Source of the DNA: CAZOWL01 sp964583605
GTDB lineage: Bacteria; Pseudomonadota; Gammaproteobacteria; Chromatiales; Chromatiaceae
Direction: 5' to 3'
Assembly (NCBI GenBank): GCA_964583605.1
Contig: CAZOWL010000109.1
Span: 1 to 12,600 of the forward strand
DNA: 12,600 bases
Shown: in pieces, positions 6,680-12,600 of the stretch
How the letters are laid out: each line of letters opens with the position of its first letter
Numbering within the stretch: the stretch's first letter is position 1
Position numbers and translations under genes: made by a program
Notes under the pieces: generated by a model
The model's database searches: none
What the model saw: only the letters and a program-made list of their open reading frames with translations
What the model was told of the DNA's origin: nothing

Positions 6680-7630
6680 TCAGCCGAGCGGGATCCGATC
6701 CTTGTTGCGCTCCAGCCAGGTCCGGAAATCCTGCAGCTGCGGATTCAGGACCCGCGCCAACGCCGGGTCACGGGCCTCGCAGAAATCGGCCTCGAAGTCG
6801 CCCTTGAACTGGAACATGTTGCCGAGATCCTCGGCACCCGGGAACCCGAAAGATCGGAACGTCTCTGGCGTCACGGCGTCGTAGACCACCTCTTGGCCGA
6901 GCGCCCGACCGAGCTCGGCGGCCATCTGACCGCCGGTCAGGTGCTCGCCGGCAATGCCTACAGTCTGGCCAAGGTACTCGCTTCCCGCCTTGAAGATGCC
7001 ATAAGCGCAGCGGCCGATGTCCTCGGCCGCGATACCGGGCAGCCTCTTGTCACCCATCGGCAGCGTGAAGGCCAGCCGCCCGTCCGGTCCGGGCTTGGGC
7101 CCCATGCCGAAGTGGATCAGGTTGTCCCAGTAGAAGGACGTCAAGAGGAAGGTCGTTGGCACCCCAAGCTCGCCGAAATAGGCGTTCGACTCGCCTTTGG
7201 CATCGAAGTGAGGGACCTTGTACTGACCCATCAGGGTCGGCATCCGGTCATCGGAGAGCGGTACCCAGCGGCGGGTATCCTCCAGGGTCGACCAGATGGC
7301 ATGACGGAGGCCCACGGCTTTGGCGGCCTCGGCCATGCCGCGCGCCTCGGCCTTCTCGCGCTCGGGGGAGAAATGGGCCCAGAAAAAGGTCACGAAAAAG
7401 GCGCCGTAAGCCCCGTCCAAGGCACGCCGCAGGCTGTCGGCATCATCGATATCGGCGGCGACGACCTCGGCGCCCTGCGCGGCGAGCTCCTGCGCAGCCG
7501 CAGAGCTCGGGCTGCGGGTGATCGCCCGCGCGGCAAAGCCACCCTCAGGATCTGCGAGGATCGCCCGCGCGAGCCCACCGCCTTGGGCGCCGGTGGCGCC
7601 GAACACCGCGAGAAGCTTTCGCTCTGTCAT
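6680..7630 (-). CDS. NmrA/HSCARG-like NAD(P)-binding protein (atypical SDR family)
   Basis: 316 residues beginning MTERKLLAVFGATGAQGGGL, with the Rossmann dinucleotide loop GATGAQG at 11-17 and an Arg (Arg39 in ITRSP) where NADP-preferring members bind the 2'-phosphate. Further family landmarks are DIDDADSLRRALDGAYGAFFV (60-80), HAIWSTLED (110-118), HFDAKGESNAYFGELGVPTT (141-160) and LTSFYWDN (163-170). The classical SDR Tyr-x3-Lys active site is not evident, as is usual in NmrA-like proteins, several of which sense the NADPH/NADP ratio rather than catalyse; others are reductases such as quinone or ether-linkage reductases. I cannot choose between these. The ATG at 7630 is preceded by TAGGAG with a 10-base spacer. 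It is followed after 108 bp by the AfsR-type regulator on the same strand, so a redox-linked input to that regulator is possible but unproven. Confidence 0.9.
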   Translation of the reverse strand: MTERKLLAVFGATGAQGGGLARAILADPEGGFAARAITRSPSSAAAQELAAQGAEVVAADIDDADSLRRALDGAYGAFFVTFFWAHFSPEREKAEARGMAEAAKAVGLRHAIWSTLEDTRRWVPLSDDRMPTLMGQYKVPHFDAKGESNAYFGELGVPTTFLLTSFYWDNLIHFGMGPKPGPDGRLAFTLPMGDKRLPGIAAEDIGRCAYGIFKAGSEYLGQTVGIAGEHLTGGQMAAELGRALGQEVVYDAVTPETFRSFGFPGAEDLGNMFQFKGDFEADFCEARDPALARVLNPQLQDFRTWLERNKDRIPLG

Positions 7631-7882
7631 CGTCCGTCAACTCCTACAACTCATAGCAAGCAATTTACCAACAACCGGCACGCGTCGGGACCAACCAGAG
7701 CGCGGCAACGCGCCTGCCGGGGCCACAGGTTCCCCTTAAAGGAGAGGAACCCGGACACCATTTGTCAAGCCTAGATCGGACGAGTATTTGATGGGCCGCC
7801 GCTGCGCCGGCCGATGACACCCGGTGCAGCAGGCCCAAGATGGGAAGGGGTAAGGGCCATCCTTGGCCCGTAGGAGGATCCG
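7631..7882. other. Intergenic region with dyads, upstream of the NmrA-like gene
   Basis: No gene is seen. An imperfect palindrome GGTTCCCCTTAAAGGAGAGGAACC lies at 7729-7752 (outer arms GGTTCC/GGAACC, core CCTTAAAGG), about 100 bp upstream of the NmrA-like start. A TTGACA reads on the minus strand at 7768-7763, adjacent to it, but no good -10 follows at 16-18 bp. A GGGCCA-TCCT-TGGCCC hairpin (7854-7869) sits 14 bp beyond the stop of the PLP-enzyme gene and may end its transcript, although no T-run follows. Confidence 0.5.
7729..7752. promoter_or_regulatory. Imperfect palindrome, possible operator for the NmrA-like gene
   Basis: Arms GGTTCC and GGAACC surround CCTTAAAGG. It lies just downstream (on the minus strand) of a TTGACA hexamer at 7768-7763, where a -10 region would be, which is a suitable place for a repressor. 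The palindrome is seen; the role is inference. Confidence 0.35.
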
Positions 7883-9409
7883 CTACGAGGGCTGAGACAG
7901 CCCGCTCGCGTTGATGTGATAGACGAGTCGATCGAAGACGTAATCGATATCGTCGAAATCGTTATAGACGCCGTGCGTCGAGACGCGGAAGCCGACACGG
8001 TCATCCTGGGGTGCCGCACTGCTGCTGCGCCAGGTGACATACCGGACGTAGATCTTGGGGGTCTCGGTGGCAAGATCGTCAACGATCTGGCTAATGGCCG
8101 CACGCAGCTGTGCGTACATGCCCGGCTCGTCCTTGCCCTGAAACGGGTTGAAAGAGGTCAGCGCCGTGGCGAACGCTGGCTCACCCGGGTCGACCCAGAG
8201 GGCCGAATTCCCCCACTGGGTCCGGATCAGATCCTTGAGATGGCTGCCGAGGGCAACGCCGCGGTCGTAGATCGCCTGGAGTCCGATCTCGGTGAAGAAT
8301 GACAGCGAGTCGGTCATCGCGAACACCGCGGGCCGATTCAGCTCGCCCCGGAACTGCATAGAGACGTTTGGCGGCCAGTCGCGGCTCGCGAAATTGCCGC
8401 TCGGCTCATCGAAGACGTTGCCATAGAGGAAGAAGTTGCCCATAGCGAAGGGTGGCAACGGGTCTTGACCGCTGTTGCGCACATAGCAGATGCCGGTCCC
8501 CGGCCCTCCGCATAGCCATTTGTGGCCCGCCCCGGCAATGAAGTCCGCGCCATAGCCGTGACAATCGATCGGCAGCATCCCCCAGCCATGGGCCGTGTCG
8601 ACAATCGAGAACGCGCCGTAGCTACGCCCGAGCGCGCACAGCTCAGCCACCGGCATGCGCATGCCGTGCTTGTAGAAGATCTCCGAGAAGGCGAGGTACT
8701 GCTTCTTGCCCTGCGGAAGCGGGGCAGCCAGGTGCGGCTCGAACCAATCGAGCACATCGAACACGGTCTTCGTCTGATCGATCGTCGAGGGAATATCGAC
8801 GACACGCACGTCGACACCGTGGTAGTCCCGTGCCCAGGCGGCGGGCCCGGCAATGGCCGGGTGCTCGAAGCTGGTCGTGATGATGCGGTCACCCGGCTCC
8901 CAAGGCGTGCCGGCGAAGATCATGTTGCACGCATCGGTCGTGTTGTAGCTCAGGACGATCTCGTCGCGGTCAGCACCGTAGGCGTCGGCCACATGCTGCT
9001 GACGGAGATAGATCGCGGAGCCATTCTCGAGTGGGAAAAGCTCTGGGAAATCGGCATTGAGGTTGGCACGCCAGTCCCGCGGGTCCTGGCTCTTGTACCA
9101 GTTGTAGACGGCCAGGTTATTCAGCGAGAACTCGGGCTGGGAGCCCGTAGTCCCGGTGTTCATATGGATGTAGTCGTTCGGCAGGGCGAAGGCGCGGCGC
9201 ACTTGCCGCCAGAAGCGCTCGCCGCTCCCGAGGAGCCGCGGTGGAGGCTGCAGGCGGCCGGCCCTAGCGGTCATCGGCCCGGCCGCAGCGGTCGGGGAGA
9301 TTAGGGCCGCTGGCGCGGCGACGGTCCCGGCCGCCGCCGCGGCTGAGGCCATACCTTTCAAGAAATCACGTCGGCGTATTCCAGACGTGTCGGTCTTAGA
9401 TCTGCTCAT
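7883..9409 (-). CDS. Tat-exported class-V aminotransferase-fold PLP enzyme (isopenicillin-N epimerase-like)
   Basis: 508 residues. The N-terminus carries a twin-arginine signal, SGIRRRDFLKGM (9-20) followed by an Ala-rich hydrophobic stretch to about residue 43, so the enzyme should be folded with its cofactor in the cytoplasm and exported to the periplasm. The mature part is a fold-type I PLP enzyme of aminotransferase class V: NTGTTGSQP (84-92), the phosphate-binding NTTDA (156-160), SFEHPA (180-185), DTAHGWG (271-277) with Asp271 for the pyridine nitrogen, AGAGHKWLCGGPGTG (292-306) with Lys297 as the Schiff-base lysine, and a C-terminal RVSTHGVYND (475-484) whose Arg475 should hold a substrate carboxylate. 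Family members include CefD-like epimerases, EgtE-like and cysteine-desulfurase-like lyases; substrate and reaction cannot be told here. The start at 9409 is the one that places the Tat motif correctly. The neighbours are two NAD(P)-binding oxidoreductases on the same strand, with long gaps. Confidence 0.92.
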   Translation of the reverse strand: MSRSKTDTSGIRRRDFLKGMASAAAAAGTVAAPAALISPTAAAGPMTARAGRLQPPPRLLGSGERFWRQVRRAFALPNDYIHMNTGTTGSQPEFSLNNLAVYNWYKSQDPRDWRANLNADFPELFPLENGSAIYLRQQHVADAYGADRDEIVLSYNTTDACNMIFAGTPWEPGDRIITTSFEHPAIAGPAAWARDYHGVDVRVVDIPSTIDQTKTVFDVLDWFEPHLAAPLPQGKKQYLAFSEIFYKHGMRMPVAELCALGRSYGAFSIVDTAHGWGMLPIDCHGYGADFIAGAGHKWLCGGPGTGICYVRNSGQDPLPPFAMGNFFLYGNVFDEPSGNFASRDWPPNVSMQFRGELNRPAVFAMTDSLSFFTEIGLQAIYDRGVALGSHLKDLIRTQWGNSALWVDPGEPAFATALTSFNPFQGKDEPGMYAQLRAAISQIVDDLATETPKIYVRYVTWRSSSAAPQDDRVGFRVSTHGVYNDFDDIDYVFDRLVYHINASGLSQPS

Positions 9410-9461
9410 CGCGCTAAGCTCTCTGTGTTGGTCGATGCGAAGGGAGGCGGTTCGCAGAACG

Positions 9462-9564
9462 AGCCGCCAGGGACGCGCGGGCGGATGCTAAGCGGAGAAA
9501 GGATTACAGATCCAAGGGGATATTCTCGGAGTGTGCGGCTGATCTCAGATCAGCCGCCAGGGAC
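9462..9564. repeat. 13-bp direct repeat AGCCGCCAGGGAC, 90 bp apart
   Basis: Exact copies lie at 9462-9474 and 9552-9564, between the SDR gene and the PLP-enzyme gene. The second copy overlaps the right arm of the hairpin at 9535-9557 and the palindrome GGGACCGGTCCC at 9560-9571. The role is unknown; the interval should hold the PLP-enzyme promoter. Confidence 0.4.
9535..9557 (-). terminator. 10-bp stem hairpin downstream of the SDR gene
   Basis: GCGGCTGATC, three-base loop, GATCAGCCGC: a perfect 10-bp stem about 73 bp beyond the stop of the SDR gene. No T-run follows in either direction, so termination would need help. It could equally be an operator for the PLP-enzyme gene whose start is 126 bp further on. 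Confidence 0.4.
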
Positions 9565-9629
9565 CGGTCCCCCGACCAAGGACAAGAACCCTGGGTGAGG
9601 AAGTGACTCAGCGAGCCCTTGACGGCCCA

Positions 9630-10391
9630 TTACGGATAATCTTGACGCGTCGGGCGGATCACGATGTCGCTGATGTGGACATGAGGCGGCTGGGTCAGGA
9701 TGAAGTGGACCGCGTTCGCGACATCCTCGCCGATAAGTACCGGACCGAATCGCTCCTCGAACCCCGCCACCAGCTCGTCGCTATAGCCAGCGACCGCTTG
9801 GAAGCCGCTCAGCACGACCCCAGGCTCGACCAAAGACACCCGTACACCCTTCGGTCCGACTTCACGGCGCAGCCCTTCGGCCAAGGCATGCACCGCAAAC
9901 TTCGACGAGCCATACACGGCACTGAAAGGCGAGATCTGGCGTCCGGAGACCGAGCCAATCACGATAATGTCGGCAGGCGAGCGCGGATAGGCCTCGTGCT
10001 GAGCCTCGACCATCCTCCGCGCGGCCTCCTGCATCAGCGAGAAGGCACCGGCCACGTTGATCCGCAGCACCCGCTCGAGTTCGGCCCGCTCGGCATCCTT
10101 CACGGTACCGCCCAGTCCTCGACCCGCGTTCACGACGACGGCATCGGGCGCTCTGCCAAAGCGCTCGACGGCCGCGGCGAAAAGCTGCCCCGGCAGGGCT
10201 TCATCTGCGGCATCACCGACCACGCCACAGAAGGCCGCGCCGAGCTCCCGTTCAAGCTCTTGGAGCTTCTCTGCGTTCCGGCCATTACCCACCAGACCGA
10301 AGCCCGAGGCGACGAGCTTCTTGGCCGTTGCCTCCCCGATACCGGAGGTCGCTCCGGTGACGATCGCCACCCGGTCATAACTCTGTGACAC
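9630..10391 (-). CDS. Short-chain dehydrogenase/reductase (classical SDR)
   Basis: 253 residues from the GTG at 10391. The GTG is chosen because AGGAG lies 7 bases upstream (10403-10399 on the minus strand) and the protein then begins a few residues before the first strand, as usual; the in-frame ATG at 10406 would overlap that ribosome binding site. Classical SDR motifs are complete: TGATSGIG (12-19) for the cofactor, NAG (88-90), Asn112 in RINVAG, and the active site Ser147, Tyr160, Lys164 in GSVSGRQISPFSAVYGSSKF. The stretch PGVVLSG (190-196) follows the usual position after the active site. The length of about 250 is typical. Such enzymes oxidise alcohols or reduce carbonyls with NAD(P)(H) in the cytoplasm; the substrate cannot be inferred. 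It is the first of four minus-strand genes, separated from the next by 220 bp. Confidence 0.95.
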   Translation of the reverse strand: MSQSYDRVAIVTGATSGIGEATAKKLVASGFGLVGNGRNAEKLQELERELGAAFCGVVGDAADEALPGQLFAAAVERFGRAPDAVVVNAGRGLGGTVKDAERAELERVLRINVAGAFSLMQEAARRMVEAQHEAYPRSPADIIVIGSVSGRQISPFSAVYGSSKFAVHALAEGLRREVGPKGVRVSLVEPGVVLSGFQAVAGYSDELVAGFEERFGPVLIGEDVANAVHFILTQPPHVHISDIVIRPTRQDYP

Positions 10392-10812
10392 TGGGATTCT
10401 CCTCATGCAAGTCGTTTGAAGGCCGGGCCAGGGACCCACAGGCTCCGGGCTCGAGGAGGCAACGCGGGACAGCCTGCCAGGCCTGCCTCCAGCCTACCGC
10501 GCGCCGGCCGCTCCCCGGGAGAGCCGCGGGCTCGGCCTCGAGCGGCAGGGTGCGCCCAAGGCCTTCGGGACGACTATTGGGGACTGGCGACCCGATCAGG
10601 GCCTCTACGCGGCCGCGCTAGCATCAACGCGGTAGGCCAAGTCTGGGCATAGACTCGTTCCCGCCGTCGCGGTATCCTGTCCCGCGGCGTGTCGTAACCG
10701 ATCCCTGTCTCTCCTATTGCGATGCGCCCTCGGCTCGATAGACTATCGCCCGGAAAAGCCTGAGTTCAACGGCTTTGAGGGGCACGGGGCCAGGCATCAT
10801 AGCCCCTACTAC
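10392..10812. other. 421-bp intergenic region before tRNA-Arg
   Basis: I see no gene. Open frames on the plus strand here are Arg/Pro-rich and not protein-like. The region is GC-rich with palindromic patches (GCCTGCCAGGCCTGCCTCC area at about 10473-10491) and should contain the promoter of the leftward SDR gene and that of the tRNA. Confidence 0.6.
10717..10744 (+). promoter_or_regulatory. Possible tRNA-Arg promoter
   Basis: TTGCGA (10717-10722), 16-bp spacer, TAGACT (10739-10744), followed by the GC-rich stretch ATCGCCCGG at the expected start site, a discriminator type common for stringently controlled stable-RNA promoters. It would leave a leader of about 60 bases before the tRNA. The match is only partial. 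Confidence 0.35.
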
Positions 10813-10889
10813 GCGCCTGTAGCTCAGTTGGATAGAGTACCGCCCTCCGAAGGCGGGGGTCGCAGGTTCAAGTCCTGCCAGGCGCGCCA
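10813..10889 (+). tRNA. tRNA-Arg (anticodon CCG)
   Basis: A 77-base cloverleaf. The acceptor stem GCGCCTG (10813-10819) pairs with CAGGCGC (10879-10885), discriminator G, and the CCA end (10887-10889) is encoded. The D arm is GCTC-AGTTGGATA-GAGT, the anticodon stem CCGCC/GGCGG encloses the loop CTCCGAA with anticodon CCG (10847-10849, reading CGG), and the T arm is GCAGG-TTCAAGT-CCTGC. It stands alone, with no neighbouring tRNA. Confidence 0.98.
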
Positions 10890-10995
10890 TCTCCCGTAGT
10901 CGAAGGCTAGCGAGACCTGTGGGCTGCGTGAACGCTGAACGACTCTAATGCTGCGTGTCAGACCGCGCTGCGGTGACCCGAGATGCCGTCACGAT

Positions 10996-11039
10996 CGGTC
11001 GCGTCTCGGTCGCATCCCGGTCGCATCCCGGTCGCATCA
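10996..11039 (+). repeat. Four tandem 11-bp repeats upstream of the CapA-like gene
   Basis: CGGTCGCGTCT, CGGTCGCATCC, CGGTCGCATCC, CGGTCGCATCA follow one another without gaps. The last copy runs into an inverted repeat ATCAGG (11036-11041)/CCTGAT (11053-11058). The block ends 33 bp before the ATG at 11073, so it covers the likely promoter or leader. Confidence 0.75.
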
Positions 11040-11072
11040 GGGATTAACGACACCTGATCACCTAGCCACTCC

Positions 11073-12287
11073 ATGTCTCATCCGAGGATCCGATTAGGCG
11101 CCTGCGGCGACATCATGCTGCACGGGCGCTACGACGCCATAGCGAGCCAGGCGGGCGCCACCACCGTATTCGACGCGTTCGCTCGCCTGACCGCCGAATC
11201 CGACCTCGTCGTGGCCAACCTCGAGACGGTGCTGGCAAGCGGCGGAACGCCTCAAGCCGACAAGCTCTGCCTGCGCGGCGATCCGGCCTACGCCGCGGCG
11301 CTCAGGCGCGCCGGCATCGGCGTCGTCTCGCTGGCTAACAACCATTGCCTCGATTTTGGCGCCGAGGGGCTCGCCGAGACGCGCCGGCATCTCACTGCGG
11401 CCGGCGTGCAGTACATCGGTGCCGGGCCGGACCGCGACGAGGCATGGCGTCCGCTGACATTGACCTACCACGGCGTGCATCTCGGTCTGATCGCCGCATG
11501 CCACGCCTCGACGAAACCGTCACCGGCCGCGACCGCGACAACGGCAGGTATCGCCGAGCTCACGCCCAATGCCCTGTTTGACGCCGTCGACGCCCTTCGC
11601 CCGGCTGTCGATCAGGTCGTCCTACTGCTGCATTGGGGACTGGAGTACGCACACTATCCCACGCCCCAACAGGTCGAACTCGCCCACGCTGCCGTCGACC
11701 GCGGCGTTGGGCTGATCCTCGGACACCACAGCCACGCGCTTCAGGGCATCGAGCGGTACAAGGGGGCGGTAATTGCGTACAGCCTGGCCAACCTCACCGA
11801 CGCATCGGTCGATTGGCGAGGCCCGACCAGGCACTACCAGGCCGACCTCACGGAGGTCGATCGGGAGTCCATCTTGCTACGGGTGTCGATTGGCCGCGAC
11901 GGCGTCGAGCCGATTTCGACAGAGCCACTCTGGCTCGACGATGATGGACACCCCTTACCCGCCCCTACTGACCGGGCAAGGCAAATCGCGGCAAAGCTGT
12001 CCGAGTACTCGAGCAGGCTCGAGGCGGGCGAGCTCGATGCCTATTGGGGGAAGGAGGTCGTCGATCGGCGGGTCACCGCGCCCTTCATCAGCTGGTGGCG
12101 CAGCGGCAGTATCTGGGACAAGATCAGGGGGTTCAGGCCCGGCCAGATCGTGACTCTCTATCTGCTGATCCAGACCTACCTGCGCATCAAGCTGTCTCGC
12201 TCCGAGTCGAAATGGCTCCTGTTCAGCTCGCGGAACGACACCCGCCCGATGCCGGCGGCCAAGGCCCAGACTGATGACGACCAGTAG
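11073..12287 (+). CDS. CapA/PgsA-family metallophosphoesterase-like protein
   Basis: 404 residues of the CapA family (PGA_cap), named after the poly-gamma-glutamate capsule protein and related to calcineurin-like metallophosphoesterases. Family motifs appear in order: GDIMLHG (12-18), VANLET (48-52 region), SLANNHCLDFGAEGL (86-100), LHWGLEY (186-192) and GHHSHALQGIE (217-227), which supply the Asp, Asn and His residues of the metal site. There is no signal peptide; a short hydrophobic helix (358-372) lies near the C-terminus. An in-frame TGA at 11055-11057 lies just upstream, so ATG 11073 is the earliest start, although no clear Shine-Dalgarno is visible. Many proteobacterial members are not next to capsule genes and their substrate is unknown, and no pgsB/pgsC-like gene is present here. 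The gene follows the tRNA-Arg and an 11-bp tandem repeat block. Confidence 0.9.
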   Translation: MSHPRIRLGACGDIMLHGRYDAIASQAGATTVFDAFARLTAESDLVVANLETVLASGGTPQADKLCLRGDPAYAAALRRAGIGVVSLANNHCLDFGAEGLAETRRHLTAAGVQYIGAGPDRDEAWRPLTLTYHGVHLGLIAACHASTKPSPAATATTAGIAELTPNALFDAVDALRPAVDQVVLLLHWGLEYAHYPTPQQVELAHAAVDRGVGLILGHHSHALQGIERYKGAVIAYSLANLTDASVDWRGPTRHYQADLTEVDRESILLRVSIGRDGVEPISTEPLWLDDDGHPLPAPTDRARQIAAKLSEYSSRLEAGELDAYWGKEVVDRRVTAPFISWWRSGSIWDKIRGFRPGQIVTLYLLIQTYLRIKLSRSESKWLLFSSRNDTRPMPAAKAQTDDDQ

Positions 12288-12600
12288 GCGCGTCGCGTTG
12301 TCATAGGATGCCGCGCTCATCACCGTTGCGAGAGATCGGATCCGCTCGCCCTTCGCACCGAACAGCGGTTCGCTCCGTCCCGCGCGGTTGCGCCGCGAAA
12401 GCGATCGTCACCGCCACACGCTAGCCGCCACAAACCGGGATCTCCCAACGGCTGGCAGCAGCGCCCCGTTTCGGTGCGATCCGGACGCAGGCGCCCCATC
12501 CTGAGGCGTCGCCACACCTCGTGGCTTCCGCCTAATTCACCGTCACGCTAACGATCATGGGGCGAGGCGAGCCACCCCCGACCATGAAACGTCGCCTCGC
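12288..12600. other. Terminal 313 bp, no convincing gene
   Basis: No protein-like frame is present on either strand. No T-run terminator follows the CapA-like gene. An ATG at 12584 (reading MKRRL to the edge) follows a purine-rich GGGGCGAGGCGAG and could begin a signal-peptide-bearing gene, but only five or six codons are visible. Confidence 0.5.
12562..12600. repeat. Inverted repeat at the window edge
   Basis: GCGAGGCGA (12562-12570) and TCGCCTCGC (12592-12600) are exact reverse complements with 21 bases between. The preceding bases are GGG, so the pairing may extend beyond the window. It overlaps the candidate start at 12584. Confidence 0.4.

Noticed and set aside
8522..9304. Long plus-strand frame opposite the PLP enzyme
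   Set aside because: An antisense shadow: the minus strand carries complete catalytic motifs and a Tat signal, while this frame has no recognisable domain.
10392..10439. ATG at 10406 or 10439 as SDR start
   Set aside because: The GTG at 10391 has AGGAG at ideal spacing and puts the first strand at the usual position; the ATG at 10406 overlaps that ribosome binding site.
10996..11039. CRISPR array
   Set aside because: The units are 11 bp, directly tandem and without spacers.
12320..12517. Minus-strand frame of 65 codons
   Set aside because: Arg/Gly-rich composition, no ribosome binding site and no recognisable motif.

Overview
The window reads as chromosomal DNA of a GC-rich gammaproteobacterium. 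A purple sulfur bacterium (Chromatiaceae) or a relative is my best guess, from the GC-rich codon use, the GlgC type and the Rpn/YhgA-type nuclease relic, but no marker here fixes the taxon. It is an accessory-looking stretch with loosely related single genes, a decayed mobile-type gene, a broken TPR gene and one tRNA. I found no CRISPR array, rRNA or intact insertion sequence, and no clear multi-gene defence or biosynthesis system.

Left part (1-1442). A partial SnoaL-like (NTF2-fold) gene runs leftward off the window edge. Five bases upstream of its start begins the carcass of an Rpn/YhgA-family PD-(D/E)XK nuclease-transposase on the plus strand, broken by several stops and frameshifts (about 373-933). 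The next 500 bp (934-1442) hold no gene I can name.

Middle left (1443-4320). glgC (ADP-glucose pyrophosphorylase, glycogen synthesis) stands alone, without the other glg genes. It is followed by a TTC38-like tetratricopeptide gene that is broken by a small deletion with a frameshift near 3945-3953; the missing C-terminal part is fully readable in another frame. A strong hairpin terminator (4281-4314) closes this rightward unit.

Middle right (4493-10391). Four genes lie on the minus strand, in transcription order: a short-chain dehydrogenase, a Tat-exported class-V PLP enzyme, an NmrA/HSCARG-like NADP-binding protein, and a large AfsR/SARP-type regulator (winged helix, BTAD, TolB-like domain, TPRs). 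The regulator converges on the TTC38-like gene and its mRNA leader can form a hairpin that hides its ribosome binding site. Gaps of 108-252 bp with dyads suggest separate or attenuated transcripts rather than one tight operon.

Right part (10392-12600). A tRNA-Arg(CCG) gene is followed by a four-copy 11-bp tandem repeat and a CapA-family metallophosphoesterase gene without other capsule genes. The last 313 bp appear non-coding and end in an inverted repeat cut by the window edge. The parts most worth following up are the control elements (SD-masking leader, 11-bp-phased repeats before two genes, dyads in the gaps) and the two decaying genes.
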